Below are positions 9,017 to 17,929 of a DNA stretch of 64,000 nucleotides, in pieces. A program made the position numbers and the translations under genes. Source of the DNA: Terriglobia bacterium (lineage in GTDB: Bacteria; Acidobacteriota; Terriglobia; Bryobacterales; Bryobacteraceae). The notes under the pieces are model-generated. The model had not been told where the DNA came from and did not search any database. It saw nothing but the letters and a program-made list of their open reading frames with translations. Location of the stretch: positions 1 through 64,000 of the forward strand of contig JAIQFN010000024.1 in NCBI GenBank assembly GCA_020073265.1, written 5' to 3'. The stretch's first letter is position 1. Each line of letters starts with the position of its first letter.

Positions 9017-10093
9017 ATGCCGTCCTTCGCGGTCGAAACGCCGGGGCGCCGCTATCCGATCCTGGTGGAGCGCGGTTCGCTGGCGAAACTGCGCGACTAC
9101 ATCCCGGCTCGGGCCGGCAAGGTTTTCGTTGTCACGACCGAGGATGTGTGGCGGCTGTATGGCGGTTTGTTGAAGAAGGAAATCGCGCAATCGCCGCATG
9201 AGATCCTGTTCTTTCCCGGCGGCGAGGCGCGCAAACGGCTGGCAGAGGTGGAGGCGCTAGCCGAGCAAATGATGGAGAAGGGCGGCGACCGCTCGAGCGT
9301 GGTGGTCGCGGTCGGCGGCGGCATCCTGACCGACGTGGCGGGATTTCTGGCGGCCATCTTCATGCGGGGAATTCCGGTGATCCAGATCCCGACCACGCTG
9401 CTGGCGCAGGTGGACGCGGCCATCGGCGGAAAGACCGGCGTGAACCTGGTGGCCGGCAAGAACCTGATCGGGAGTTTTCACCAGCCGCTGGCGGTGTTGA
9501 TCGATCCGGCGGTCCTCGATTCGCTGCCCGAGCGCGAATATCGGGCCGGGCTGTTCGAGATCATCAAGCATGGCGTGATCGCGGATCCCGACTTGTTCTG
9601 GCTGATGCGCCGCGAGCCGGGGCGCGTGCTGTCGCACTCTCCGGAAGTGGTGGACCGGATGATTTGCGATTCGGTGCGGCTGAAGGCCGACGTGGTCTCC
9701 GGCGATGAGAAGGAGGAGGATCGCCGGCGCATCCTGAATTTCGGCCACACCTTCGGTCATGCCTTGGAGGCCGAGACTGGCTACGCGCAATTCCTGCACG
9801 GCGAGGCGGTGGCGTGGGGGATGAAGGCGGCGGCGGCGCTGGGTGAGATGGAGCGGGTGCTGCCGCGCGAGGACCGCGAGGAGATCGTGGAGTGCGTCAA
9901 CTCCTATGGCCCGTTTCCCACGGTGTCGGGAATCGACCCGCGGCGGCTGGCCGCGCGTCTCAAGAGCGACAAGAAAACGCTCAAGGGGAGAATCCATTTC
10001 GTGCTGCCGGAGCGAATTGGCGCGGTGAGGATCACGGCGGACGTCGATGAGCGCTTCGTGCTCAAGGCGATCGAGGATGCGCTGGCTTGTTGA
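9017..10093 (+). CDS. aroB: 3-dehydroquinate synthase
   Basis: 358 residues. It converts DAHP to 3-dehydroquinate, the second step of the shikimate pathway, and needs NAD+ and a divalent metal. Visible are the NAD-binding AVGGGILTDVAGF, the conserved IPTTLLAQVDAAIGGKTG block, KNLIGSFHQP, the AGLFEIIKHG region and the metal-ligand motifs NFGHTFGHA and LHGEAVAWGM. The length is standard. It is followed 20 nt after the stop by two GC-rich hairpins that could end its transcript before ubiE/menG. Confidence 0.96.
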   Translation: MPSFAVETPGRRYPILVERGSLAKLRDYIPARAGKVFVVTTEDVWRLYGGLLKKEIAQSPHEILFFPGGEARKRLAEVEALAEQMMEKGGDRSSVVVAVGGGILTDVAGFLAAIFMRGIPVIQIPTTLLAQVDAAIGGKTGVNLVAGKNLIGSFHQPLAVLIDPAVLDSLPEREYRAGLFEIIKHGVIADPDLFWLMRREPGRVLSHSPEVVDRMICDSVRLKADVVSGDEKEEDRRRILNFGHTFGHALEAETGYAQFLHGEAVAWGMKAAAALGEMERVLPREDREEIVECVNSYGPFPTVSGIDPRRLAARLKSDKKTLKGRIHFVLPERIGAVRITADVDERFVLKAIEDALAC

Positions 10094-10112
10094 GATACGC
10101 TGCACTCGTCGT

Positions 10113-10153
10113 GCGTCCCCAGGAGTGGGGACGCGGCACGCACGAGTGCGTGC
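10113..10153. repeat. Tandem GC-rich palindromes (REP-like), possible terminator of aroB
   Basis: Two perfect hairpins lie back to back. The first is GCGTCCCC / GGGGACGC with a 6-nt loop (10113-10134). The second is GCACGCA / TGCGTGC with loop CGAG (10136-10153). The second is repeated at 40928-40945 with loop GGAG, so this is a dispersed element and not a one-off terminator. There is no T tract. Its position just after aroB suggests transcript termination or mRNA stabilisation, which is inference. Confidence 0.65.
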
Positions 10154-10172
10154 GCCACGCTTGGGGCGGCCG

Positions 10173-10937
10173 GTGGTAGAGCCCGCTCGAAGACCACACG
10201 CCGGCCAGGGGACCACTCCCGCCGGAATCGAAAACGAGCAGCAGGCCGCCACCTGGGTGCGCGGGATGTTCGGCGAGATCGCGCCGCGCTACGACCTGTT
10301 GAACCACCTGCTTTCGTTCAACATCGACCGGTATTGGCGCGCCCGCACGGTGAAGCACGTCGCGCACATTCTCGAAAACCCGGACGCTCGCGCGCTGGAT
10401 GTCGCCTGCGGCACGGGCGACCTGATGCTGGCGCTCGAAGCACGCGGACGCGCCAGCATCTACGGCGGCGATTTTTGCCATCCCATGCTGGTCGCGGCGC
10501 GGCGCAAAGTCGGCGAGCGGCGATCGCGCGCGGCATTGTTCGAGGCGGATGCGCTTTCGCTGCCGCTGGCCGACTCCTCGCTCGACCTTGTGACCATCGC
10601 GTTCGGCTTCCGCAATCTCGCAAATTACCGGCACGGCCTGCTCGAACTCCTGCGGGTTCTCAAACCGGGCGGATGCGTGGCTATCCTCGAATTTTCGACT
10701 CCTCCCAATCCCCTGCTCGCGCGGCTGTACGGCTACTACTCGCGCGCGATTCTGCCCACCATCGGCGGATGGATCTCGGGATCGAAGGAAGCTTACTCGT
10801 ACCTGCCCGAGTCGGTGCGAAAGTTTCCGGAGGCCACGGAGCTAGCGGACCAGATGCGCGACGCCGGGTTCTCGAAGGTGCGCTTTGAGCGTATGACCGC
10901 CGGAATTGTCGCGCTGCACCTGGGCCAGCGGCTTTGA
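10173..10937 (+). CDS. ubiE: Demethylmenaquinone/ubiquinone methyltransferase (UbiE/MenG)
   Basis: About 254 residues of SAM-dependent methyltransferase. It methylates the quinone ring at the last step of menaquinone (or ubiquinone) synthesis. Family motifs are GTTPAGIENEQ, MFGEIAPRYDLLNHLLS, the SAM-binding DVACGTGDL, FGFRNLANY and RVLKPGGCVAILEFS. The start is uncertain. GTG at 10173 gives a normal N-terminus just after the palindromes, whereas the ATG at 10047 would overlap aroB by 47 nt. The 3' end overlaps the opposite-strand transporter gene by 96 nt. Acidobacteria generally use menaquinone, so menG is the likelier name. Confidence 0.92.
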   Translation: MVEPARRPHAGQGTTPAGIENEQQAATWVRGMFGEIAPRYDLLNHLLSFNIDRYWRARTVKHVAHILENPDARALDVACGTGDLMLALEARGRASIYGGDFCHPMLVAARRKVGERRSRAALFEADALSLPLADSSLDLVTIAFGFRNLANYRHGLLELLRVLKPGGCVAILEFSTPPNPLLARLYGYYSRAILPTIGGWISGSKEAYSYLPESVRKFPEATELADQMRDAGFSKVRFERMTAGIVALHLGQRL

Positions 10938-12203
10938 AGGCGTCGGGGCCGGCGCGCGGGCCGACCGCACCATCTGCTGCACCGTGATGGATGCCAGAGC
11001 CAGCGTCAGACCGATCATGATGATCACGGCAACCCAGGCCACCGCGTTGTAGACCGGCGAGTTGGTCCACTCCTTCATCAGACTCTTCTTGTTGATGAGC
11101 ATCACCATGTAAATCAGCACCACCGGCAGGAGCACGCCGTTGATCACCTGCGAAAGCAGGATCATCTTGACTAGAGGGAAATTGGGCCACAGGATGATGC
11201 CGCCGCCCAGCACGATCAGCAGCGTGAAGAGCCAATAAAACACCGGCGCCTCGTGGAAGCGCTTGTCGACGCCGGACTCGAAGCCCAGGCCCTCGCACAC
11301 CGTGAAGACCGTGGACAGCGGTAGAATACAGGCCGCAAAGAACGACGCATTGAACAAGCCGGCGCTGAACAACAGGGAGGCGTACTTGCCGAAGGGCCTC
11401 AAAGCCACGGCAGCATCCGCGGCGTCCTCAATGTCCTTGGGGCCGTTCGCCCAGATTGCGCCCGCGCAGGACACGATGATGAAGAACGCCACCACAATCG
11501 CCATGACGCAGCCCACGATCACTTCGATCCTGGATTGCGTGTACTCTTTCGTGGTAACCCCTTTCTCGACGATCGCCGACTGCAAGTAGAACTGCATCCA
11601 CGGTGCAATCGAGGTCCCCACCATGGCGATCAGCATCGTAATGTATCCGGTATCGAACATCAGAATCGGCTTGACGGTGTAGATGGCCGCTTCACTCCAA
11701 TCGGGCTTCACCAGAACGGCCGAAATGATGTAGGTCACGTAGAGCGTACAGGCCACTAGAAACACTTTCTCGACCGTCCGGTAACTGCCGCGCACCACCA
11801 GTAACCACACCGCGACGGCGCAGATGGGAACCGAGATATAGCGGCTGATGTGGAACAGTTCGAGCGAGCTGGCGATGCCGGCAAATTCGGCGATGACGTT
11901 GGTGAAATTGGTGAGCACCAGCGCGATCATCATGAAGAACGTGGTGCGCAGTCCGAACTCCTCGCGAATCAGATCCGACAGGCCTTTGCCGGTGACGGCG
12001 CCCATGCGCGAGCACATCTCCTGGGTGACGATCAGCAGCAGCGTGATCGGGATCAGCGTCCAGAGCGGCAGGTAGCCGTACTTAGCGCCGGATTGCGAGT
12101 AAGTGAGGATCCCGCCCGAATCGTTATCGACATTGGCGGTAATGAGGCCGGGGCCGACGACGGACAGGAAGATCGCGATTTGGTAGCGAAATCGTTTGAG
12201 CAA
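10842..12203 (-). CDS. Nramp-family divalent metal transporter with non-canonical metal-site motifs
   Basis: 453 residues with eleven or so transmembrane helices in Nramp/SLC11 order. The metal-site motifs differ from classical MntH. TM1 reads GLITANVDNDSGG where DPGN is expected, and TM6 reads VGTSIAPWMQFYL where A-x-x-MPH is expected, so the soft-metal Met ligand is replaced by Ala. Loss of that Met is known from Nramp-related magnesium transporters, which suggests Mg2+ or another hard cation (inference). It sits 36 nt downstream of a MgtE-N/CBS protein gene. Its last 32 codons are antisense to the end of ubiE/menG. Confidence 0.85.
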   Translation of the reverse strand: MLKRFRYQIAIFLSVVGPGLITANVDNDSGGILTYSQSGAKYGYLPLWTLIPITLLLIVTQEMCSRMGAVTGKGLSDLIREEFGLRTTFFMMIALVLTNFTNVIAEFAGIASSLELFHISRYISVPICAVAVWLLVVRGSYRTVEKVFLVACTLYVTYIISAVLVKPDWSEAAIYTVKPILMFDTGYITMLIAMVGTSIAPWMQFYLQSAIVEKGVTTKEYTQSRIEVIVGCVMAIVVAFFIIVSCAGAIWANGPKDIEDAADAAVALRPFGKYASLLFSAGLFNASFFAACILPLSTVFTVCEGLGFESGVDKRFHEAPVFYWLFTLLIVLGGGIILWPNFPLVKMILLSQVINGVLLPVVLIYMVMLINKKSLMKEWTNSPVYNAVAWVAVIIMIGLTLALASITVQQMVRSARAPAPTPSKPLAQVQRDNSGGHTLKAHLREPGVAHLVR

Positions 12204-12239
12204 GATGTTCCTCGCCGCCTATAGGCGGGTCCGTATCGG

Positions 12240-13481
12240 TCATTTGTGCCTCAGCAAGGAGATGACTTCATCGGCCGTGATGGCGCCGGCCAGCTTGCCG
12301 GACTCGTCGACCACCGGAAGAGCGAGCAGATTGTACTTGTCGAAGATCTCGGTGATGCGATCGCGCTTCTCTTCGACGTCAACCTGGATCAGTGTTTCAG
12401 ACGCCAGATCCTTCAACGGAGTTGCGCCGGCGGCCGTAAACAACTTGGCCAACGGCACGGACGCCTTCAGATGCTCGTTCCCGTCCACCAGAAACAGCGT
12501 GTTCAGCGTCTCCAGGATCTCCTCGTGCGCCTTGAGCGAGTCGATGGCCTCGGCCACGGTGGCGTTTTCCGCGAGCGCGACGTATTCGGTGTTCATCAAG
12601 CCACCGGCCGAATCCTCGGAATATTCCAGCAGCTCCTGGACCTCGGTCTTGGGCTCCGGCTCCATTTCTTCGAGGATCTCTTCGGAGGTCTGCTCTTCGA
12701 GCTCGGCCAGCACGTCGGCGGCCTCGTGCGGCGCCATCTCCTCCACGATGTCGGCGGCCTTCTCGGTCTCGAGCGACTCCAGGATGCTGGCCTGAATGTC
12801 CGGCTCCACTTCGGAGAGCGCATCGGCGGCCACTTCGCTGTCGATGGTTTCGAAGATGGCTTCGCGGTCCTCGGGGCTCAGGTCTTCCACGATGTCGGCC
12901 AGGTCGGCCGGATGCATCCGCTCCAGGATTTCGTTGCTGACGTTGAGCCGGAGCCGGCGCTGCGGGTCCGCCTCCAGGATGCTGCACTGTTCCCAGCGGA
13001 TGGAATTCGGCGGAATCACCACTTGAATCCTGCGCACCAGGCGGCGCGGTATCACGCCTTGCGCCAGCCGCCGGAAAATGCTGCGGACTCCGATGTCGAC
13101 GTCGCTGATGGTCAGAACATCGCCGTCCGGGTCGTGCTGCAGCTTGAAGGTGACGTCGGTGACCCGGACGACTTTGCGGCCCTGGCCGTCGATGATCTGT
13201 TGATCGAGCAGGTCGCGCACCAGCCGCAGCATGTATTCATCGGAATGATACGGTGTGAGGAGTTCGTCCTTGAGGTAGATTCCGTCGAGCGAAACGGTGC
13301 GAACCTGGTCGTGCCGGACGGTGAGCCAGGCCCAGCCGCCGCCCACCAGGAAGCGGTCGACGCGGGAAGGATGGATGAGCGGGACGATCGCTGCGTCTTT
13401 GACGAAGCCGAGACGGCGGCCCTTCAGGTCATAGACCTTGAGGCCGAGCAGTTCGGTAAGGAAGAGGATTTCGTCCGCCAT
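12240..13481 (-). CDS. MgtE N-terminal domain and CBS-pair protein without membrane domain
   Basis: 413 residues. A PRC-barrel-like N-terminal region (about 1-170) begins LGLKVYDLKGRRLGFVKD. A MgtE-N superhelical domain (about 180-285) follows, with the repeats ERMHPADLADIVEDL, DALSEVEPDIQ and ADIVEEMAPHEAADVL. A CBS pair (about 290-413) starts GGLMNTEYVALAENATV. In MgtE these domains sense Mg2+ and gate a C-terminal five-helix pore, which is missing here. Its placement directly upstream of the Nramp-like transporter suggests it serves as that transporter's cytosolic regulatory subunit. The domain calls are solid; the partnership is inferred from context. Confidence 0.85.
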   Translation of the reverse strand: MADEILFLTELLGLKVYDLKGRRLGFVKDAAIVPLIHPSRVDRFLVGGGWAWLTVRHDQVRTVSLDGIYLKDELLTPYHSDEYMLRLVRDLLDQQIIDGQGRKVVRVTDVTFKLQHDPDGDVLTISDVDIGVRSIFRRLAQGVIPRRLVRRIQVVIPPNSIRWEQCSILEADPQRRLRLNVSNEILERMHPADLADIVEDLSPEDREAIFETIDSEVAADALSEVEPDIQASILESLETEKAADIVEEMAPHEAADVLAELEEQTSEEILEEMEPEPKTEVQELLEYSEDSAGGLMNTEYVALAENATVAEAIDSLKAHEEILETLNTLFLVDGNEHLKASVPLAKLFTAAGATPLKDLASETLIQVDVEEKRDRITEIFDKYNLLALPVVDESGKLAGAITADEVISLLRHK

Positions 13482-13639
13482 CGAGAATCGCCCGAGCTCA
13501 TTGATTTATAGGTAGAGCGATCGTCACGATTCGCGCGTGAAGCGGTCCGGTTTCGAGTGCGCCCTACATGTTCGTGCTGCTGCTCTTCTACTATGCCGCA
13601 AAGCTACGGGAGGCCGCAACAAAAAAGTAGAATGGTGGT

Positions 13640-13846
13640 ATGACCGCTGTCGACAGGATAAGGCTGGACCGCTCGGCCTTCGAGATCGCTTCGCTCGACC
13701 AGGAACCCAATGATCGAGAGTTCTGGCGCGCCAAGTCTCCGCGAGAACGTATGGAAGCCCTTGAGCTGATGCGTCAGATAATCTATGGCTATGATCCAGC
13801 TACCACCCGACTTCAAAGAGTTCTTGAGGTTGCTGAACTCGAATGA
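13640..13846 (+). CDS. Small protein paired with nucleotidyltransferase genes (possible antitoxin-like)
   Basis: 68 residues containing RIRLDRSAFEIASLDQEP and ERMEALELMRQIIYGYDP. I know this small-protein type from bacterial genomes where it overlaps a downstream minimal nucleotidyltransferase, an arrangement that resembles toxin-antitoxin modules; its function is not established. Here the partner begins inside it at 13791 and is truncated after 33 codons. TAGAAT at 13627-13632 lies a few bases ahead of the ATG, and the ribosome binding site is weak. Confidence 0.6.
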   Translation: MTAVDRIRLDRSAFEIASLDQEPNDREFWRAKSPRERMEALELMRQIIYGYDPATTRLQRVLEVAELE

Positions 13847-13892
13847 AGTCGAGTATCTGATCATTGGCGGATACGCGGTCAACTGCGTTTGA
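13791..13892 (+). pseudogene. Truncated nucleotidyltransferase (5' remnant)
   Basis: From ATG 13791 the frame reads MIQLPPDFKEFLRLLNS, then VEYLIIGGYAVN, and stops at 13890-13892 after 33 codons. The I-x-GGYAVN segment is the start of the minimal nucleotidyltransferase fold, in which the family normally continues for well over 100 residues with a G-S/T-x-D-x-D catalytic motif. Nothing of the catalytic part remains before the stop of the copper ATPase at 13905. It overlaps the small upstream gene by 56 nt, the normal geometry for the intact pair, so this is a broken two-gene module. Confidence 0.7.
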
Positions 13893-13904
13893 TCAAGCGG
13901 CCGA

Positions 13905-16151
13905 TCACAGCGCCAGCTTGCGGAGCCGGAGCGCGTTGCTGATCACCGAGACCGAGCTGAAGGTCATGGCGGCGCTCGCGATCATCGGACTCAGCAGAAT
14001 GCCTAAAAAGGGATACAGTACGCCGGCGGCCACGGGCACGCCAATGGTGTTGTAGACGAACGCGAAGAACAGGTTCTGACGGATGTTGCGCATGGTGGCT
14101 TTGCTCAGCGCGCGGGCGCGCACGATGCCGTGCAGGTCGCCCTTCACCAGCGTGATGGCGGCGCTTTCGATGGCCACGTCGGTTCCGGTGCCCATGGCGA
14201 TGCCCACATGCGCCCGAGCCAAGGCGGGAGCGTCGTTGATCCCGTCGCCGGCCATCGCCACCACGCGGCCTTCGGCCTGAAGCTCGGCCACGGCGTTGGC
14301 CTTGGCATCCGGCAGCACTTCCGCGCGCACGTCGTCGATCCCTAATTTGCGCGCCACGGTTTCGGCGGTGATGCGGTTGTCGCCGGTCAGCATGACAATG
14401 CGGACGCCATCGCGGTGCAGGCGCTCGATCGCCTCGCGGGCCGACGGCTTGATCGGATCGGTGATGCCGAGCAGCCCCGATGGACGGCCATCGACAGACA
14501 CGTAAACCACGGTCTGGCCGTCCTGGAGCAGCGGCTCGGCGCGCTCGCGCAGCTCGGGCGCGGCGAGGTTGCTAACGGTGACGCGGCGGCCGTCCACCAT
14601 CGCGCTGACGCCCTGGCCGGTGATGGAACGAAAATCGCGCGCTTCCGGGAGCGTCAGGTTGCGGTCCAGGGCGCCGGCGACGATGGCCGCGGCGAGCGGG
14701 TGCTCGCTCAATTTTTCCACGCTCGCGGCGAGCCGCAGCAATTCCGGATCGTCTGTGGTGACCAGCTTCGGCTTGCCTTCGGTCAGCGTGCCGGTCTTGT
14801 CGATGACCAGCGTGTCCACCTCGGCGAACTTTTCGAGCGCTTCGGCGTTGCGGATCAGGACGCCGGCCGCGGCGCCGCGCCCGGTCCCGACCATCACCGA
14901 CATGGGCGTCGCCAGTCCCAGCGCGCACGGGCAGGCGATGATGAGCACCGCGATCGCGTTCACCAGGGCATAGGCCAGCCGGGGCTCGGGTCCCACCAGG
15001 CTCCATACGATGAACGTGACCGCGGCGGCAGCGATCACCGCCGGCACGAACCAGGAAGCTACTACATCAGCCACGCGCTGTATTGGCGCGCGCGAGCGTT
15101 GCGCGTCGTTGACCATCTTGACGATGCGCGCCAGCATCGTGTCGGCGCCCACACGCTCGGCCTGCATCACGAAGGCGCCGGTTCCGTTGACCGTGCCGCC
15201 GGTGACGCGGCTGCCGGCGGTCTTCTCCACCGGAATCGGCTCGCCGGTGATCATCGATTCATCCACGGAACTGGAACCCTCCACCACCAAGCCGTCCACG
15301 GGGACTCGTTCGCCCGGCCGGACGCGCAGCTTGTCGCCAGGGTGCACGTGCTCGATCGGCACATCTTCTTCGGCTCCGTTTCTCGCGATTCGCCGCGCGG
15401 TCTTGGGCGCCAGGCGCAGCAGCGATCGGATGGCGCTGCTGGTCTGGCTGCGGGCGCGCAACTCCAGCACTTGCCCCAGCAGCACCAACGCTACAATCAC
15501 GGCCGCCGCCTCGAAGTACACCGGCGGGTTCCCGCCGTGCTCGCGCAGAGATTCAGGGAAAATTCCCGGCGCGATAGTGGCCACGGCGCTGTACACGTAA
15601 GCGGTCCCGGTGCCGATGGCGATCAGCGTGAACATGTTCAGGCTGCGGTTGACTAGCGAAGCCCAGCCGCGCTCGAATAGCGGCCAGCCGGCCCACAGCA
15701 CCACGGGAGTCGCCAGCGCGAGGTCAAGCCACGGCCAGTGCAGGCCGAAGTACATCAACGCCAGCAGTGCCGCGGCCGGCGGAAGGCTGAGCCAAAACCT
15801 GCGGCGCATGGCGGCGTACTCAGGATTCTTCTCTTCTGTGACGAGACTGAAGGCGACCGGCTCGAGTGCCATCCCGCATTTTGGGCAAACGCCCGGCCCG
15901 ATCTGCCGGACTTCGGGGTGCATTGGGCAGGTGTATTCGGCGGCGCTGTCAGCAGCCGGCATCGGTTCCGGTTTGGCCGCCGGGTGCAGATACTTTTCCG
16001 GATCGGCTTCGAACTTCGCGACGCAGCCCTTCGAGCAGAAGTGGTACGTCTTGCCCTGGTAGACCGACGATCCCGCCGCGTGCTGCGGGTCCACCGTCAT
16101 GCCGCACACCGGGTCGATGGCGCCAGCGGGCTTTTGGATGATTGGGAACAT
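13905..16151 (-). CDS. copA: Copper-translocating P1B-type ATPase with YHS and metal-binding N-terminus
   Basis: 748 residues. Residues about 10-60 form a YHS domain ([19 protein letters not shown]). Residues about 75-98 form a small heavy-metal-binding domain ([19 protein letters not shown]). The P-type ATPase core follows, with TGE-type actuator [10 protein letters not shown], the ion-path CPC motif [13 protein letters not shown], the phosphorylation motif DKTGTLTEG, the nucleotide site SEHPLAAAI and hinge [11 protein letters not shown]. The CPC motif and overall form fit Cu+ (or Ag+) export. There is no classical N-terminal HMA domain; the YHS/HMBD pair replaces it. A cognate regulator is not adjacent. 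Confidence 0.92.
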   Translation of the reverse strand: MFPIIQKPAGAIDPVCGMTVDPQHAAGSSVYQGKTYHFCSKGCVAKFEADPEKYLHPAAKPEPMPAADSAAEYTCPMHPEVRQIGPGVCPKCGMALEPVAFSLVTEEKNPEYAAMRRRFWLSLPPAAALLALMYFGLHWPWLDLALATPVVLWAGWPLFERGWASLVNRSLNMFTLIAIGTGTAYVYSAVATIAPGIFPESLREHGGNPPVYFEAAAVIVALVLLGQVLELRARSQTSSAIRSLLRLAPKTARRIARNGAEEDVPIEHVHPGDKLRVRPGERVPVDGLVVEGSSSVDESMITGEPIPVEKTAGSRVTGGTVNGTGAFVMQAERVGADTMLARIVKMVNDAQRSRAPIQRVADVVASWFVPAVIAAAAVTFIVWSLVGPEPRLAYALVNAIAVLIIACPCALGLATPMSVMVGTGRGAAAGVLIRNAEALEKFAEVDTLVIDKTGTLTEGKPKLVTTDDPELLRLAASVEKLSEHPLAAAIVAGALDRNLTLPEARDFRSITGQGVSAMVDGRRVTVSNLAAPELRERAEPLLQDGQTVVYVSVDGRPSGLLGITDPIKPSAREAIERLHRDGVRIVMLTGDNRITAETVARKLGIDDVRAEVLPDAKANAVAELQAEGRVVAMAGDGINDAPALARAHVGIAMGTGTDVAIESAAITLVKGDLHGIVRARALSKATMRNIRQNLFFAFVYNTIGVPVAAGVLYPFLGILLSPMIASAAMTFSSVSVISNALRLRKLAL

Positions 16152-16184
16152 GCCGCCCTAACTCTCAGGGTACCCCGGCGCTTT

Positions 16185-16961
16185 TCAAACTGATTCTATG
16201 GTCAGAGGCTTGGGACGGCGGCCGTCCACGTCGGCGACGCCGAACTCTTCGGCAACGGCCGCCGCGACGAGAACTTTGCCGGTGCGCTCGATCAACGCCG
16301 GATCGCGCGCCAGCGCCGCGATCACCCGGCCGATGAACTCCGGGCTCTCGCTGTTCGACAAATCAAACCCGGCGCTCCCGGCGGCCTGCATCACCAGCTC
16401 GGTCCGGACCAGGCCCGGATACAGAGACACGACCGCAACGCCGTGCGGCTTGAGCTCGTGCGCCATGTCGGCGGTCAGCTTGTCCACCGCCGCCTTCGAG
16501 ACACCGTAGATGGCGTTGCCGATGTACTTCTGCGCGGCCCAAAAGCTGATGTTGACGATCAGGCCGCGGCGCGCCGCCGTCATCATACGCGCGGCATGCG
16601 CTGAAGCGACAAAAGCCGCGCGAACGCCGGCGTCCATCATGCTGGTCCAACGGTGAAGCGGCTGCTGCCAGAAGGGAAGCATCCAGGTGAACTTGCCGTC
16701 CTCGACCATTCGTTCGTAGCCGCCCCAAGCCGAGTTGACCAGAACGTCCAGGCCGCCGGCGTCGGAGGCCACACGCTCGAAGGCCGCGGCGGTGTCCTGG
16801 TCGCGCAAGTGGTCGCAGCGGATTCGGACTACAGCCTCGGGCAGGTCCGCTCGATCGATGCTGCGGCCGGTGGCGAAGACTTTGAATCCTGCCCCGGCCA
16901 GACCGATGGCGGCGCCCCGGCCAACTCCGCGGCTTGCTCCGGTAACCAGCGCGGTCGGCAT
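16185..16961 (-). CDS. Short-chain dehydrogenase/reductase (SDR family)
   Basis: 258 residues. Rossmann motif TGASRGVGRGAAIG at the N-terminus, NSAWGG in place of the NNAG motif, and the active site with Ser in VNISFWAA and YGVSK (YxxxK). It is a classical SDR oxidoreductase, probably NADP(H)-dependent because of the Arg near the first strand (ATGRSID); the substrate is unknown. The chosen ATG at 16961 overlaps the M56 peptidase stop as TGATG. A start further upstream would only add residues inside that gene. It is the third gene of the BlaI-M56-SDR operon. Confidence 0.87.
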   Translation of the reverse strand: MPTALVTGASRGVGRGAAIGLAGAGFKVFATGRSIDRADLPEAVVRIRCDHLRDQDTAAAFERVASDAGGLDVLVNSAWGGYERMVEDGKFTWMLPFWQQPLHRWTSMMDAGVRAAFVASAHAARMMTAARRGLIVNISFWAAQKYIGNAIYGVSKAAVDKLTADMAHELKPHGVAVVSLYPGLVRTELVMQAAGSAGFDLSNSESPEFIGRVIAALARDPALIERTGKVLVAAAVAEEFGVADVDGRRPKPLTIESV

Positions 16962-17929
16962 CAGTGGATCAGGTCTTCGAGGAATCGGTAGGCGATGCGC
17001 AGCGTCCACGGTTGCGCCACGATCGCAACGAGCATGGCAGTCGCCCCGAACGCCGCCGCTGCAATCCTGCGCGTGGAAACGCCGGCAGGCGGAACCGGGT
17101 GCAGCAGACGCTCCACGCGGGCCTTCAGCTCACTGCCGTCCGCGAGCAGGGGAGCGAGCAGCGGCGATCTCTGCGCCGCCGAACCGACGCCCGCAACCCG
17201 CACCAGCGCGTCGGCGAGCAGCACCGAACGCATCGGATCGCCCAGCACGGCGGCTTCATCGGCGGCCCATTCTGTGAACCTCGCCCAGCTTTTCTCGATC
17301 AAATCGAAACCGCGGAAAAAGGGCCAAACGCCGGGCGCGAGCGCGATGACCAGGCGTTTCAAGTTGTCGCCCGATGCGCGATGCGCCGCTTCGTGCCGCA
17401 GGGCGACGGACAGTTGCGGCGAAGACAGCCGGTTCAGCGCGCCGCGCGAAATCAGCAGGCGCGGACGAAGGATTCCAGCCAGTGCCAGAAAAGGAGCGCT
17501 GCCTTCCATCACCCAAACGGGCTCGGATTGTCCCTCGAGACTGGTCTTCGTTGCGACGCGCCAGCAGCGCCGCGTGTAACGCCAGGAACGCAGCGTGGCA
17601 TGCACAGCGCGGCCGATCGAGGTCGCCAAAGTAGCGACGCCTAGCAGCGCCGCGATCAGGCACATCCAGCCCACCTGCTCGCGAGTCGCCGCCGGCTCGA
17701 ACCACAGATAACTGGGTAGACAAAGGCCGGCCACGGCTGCGATCGAACACGCCAGCGGAAGCAGTCGGAGCGTCAGCATCAGGCGGGCAGCCGCGCGCGG
17801 CCTCAATCGCCCGGCTATCCGAACCGCGCGCTGAGCCAGCAGGCTGATTGCTACACCGGCCATCGAATGGACCAGAAAGAAGCACGCCAGACCAAGCCAT
17901 GCCAGCCTCCACCAGTAGGAAGCAGTCAT
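16961..17929 (-). CDS. M56 family (BlaR1/MecR1-like) membrane metallopeptidase
   Basis: 322 residues. N-terminal hydrophobic helices are followed by a cytosolic zinc peptidase segment with RHEAAHRASGD (HExxH type), an upstream SAPFLALAGILRPRLLIS block and a downstream EWAADEAAVL acidic motif, the M56 pattern. There is no C-terminal penicillin-binding sensor domain as in BlaR1, so the stimulus is unknown. It overlaps the BlaI-type repressor gene by ATGA, the usual sensor/repressor pairing: on activation the peptidase would lead to cleavage of the repressor. Confidence 0.85.
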   Translation of the reverse strand: MTASYWWRLAWLGLACFFLVHSMAGVAISLLAQRAVRIAGRLRPRAAARLMLTLRLLPLACSIAAVAGLCLPSYLWFEPAATREQVGWMCLIAALLGVATLATSIGRAVHATLRSWRYTRRCWRVATKTSLEGQSEPVWVMEGSAPFLALAGILRPRLLISRGALNRLSSPQLSVALRHEAAHRASGDNLKRLVIALAPGVWPFFRGFDLIEKSWARFTEWAADEAAVLGDPMRSVLLADALVRVAGVGSAAQRSPLLAPLLADGSELKARVERLLHPVPPAGVSTRRIAAAAFGATAMLVAIVAQPWTLRIAYRFLEDLIH

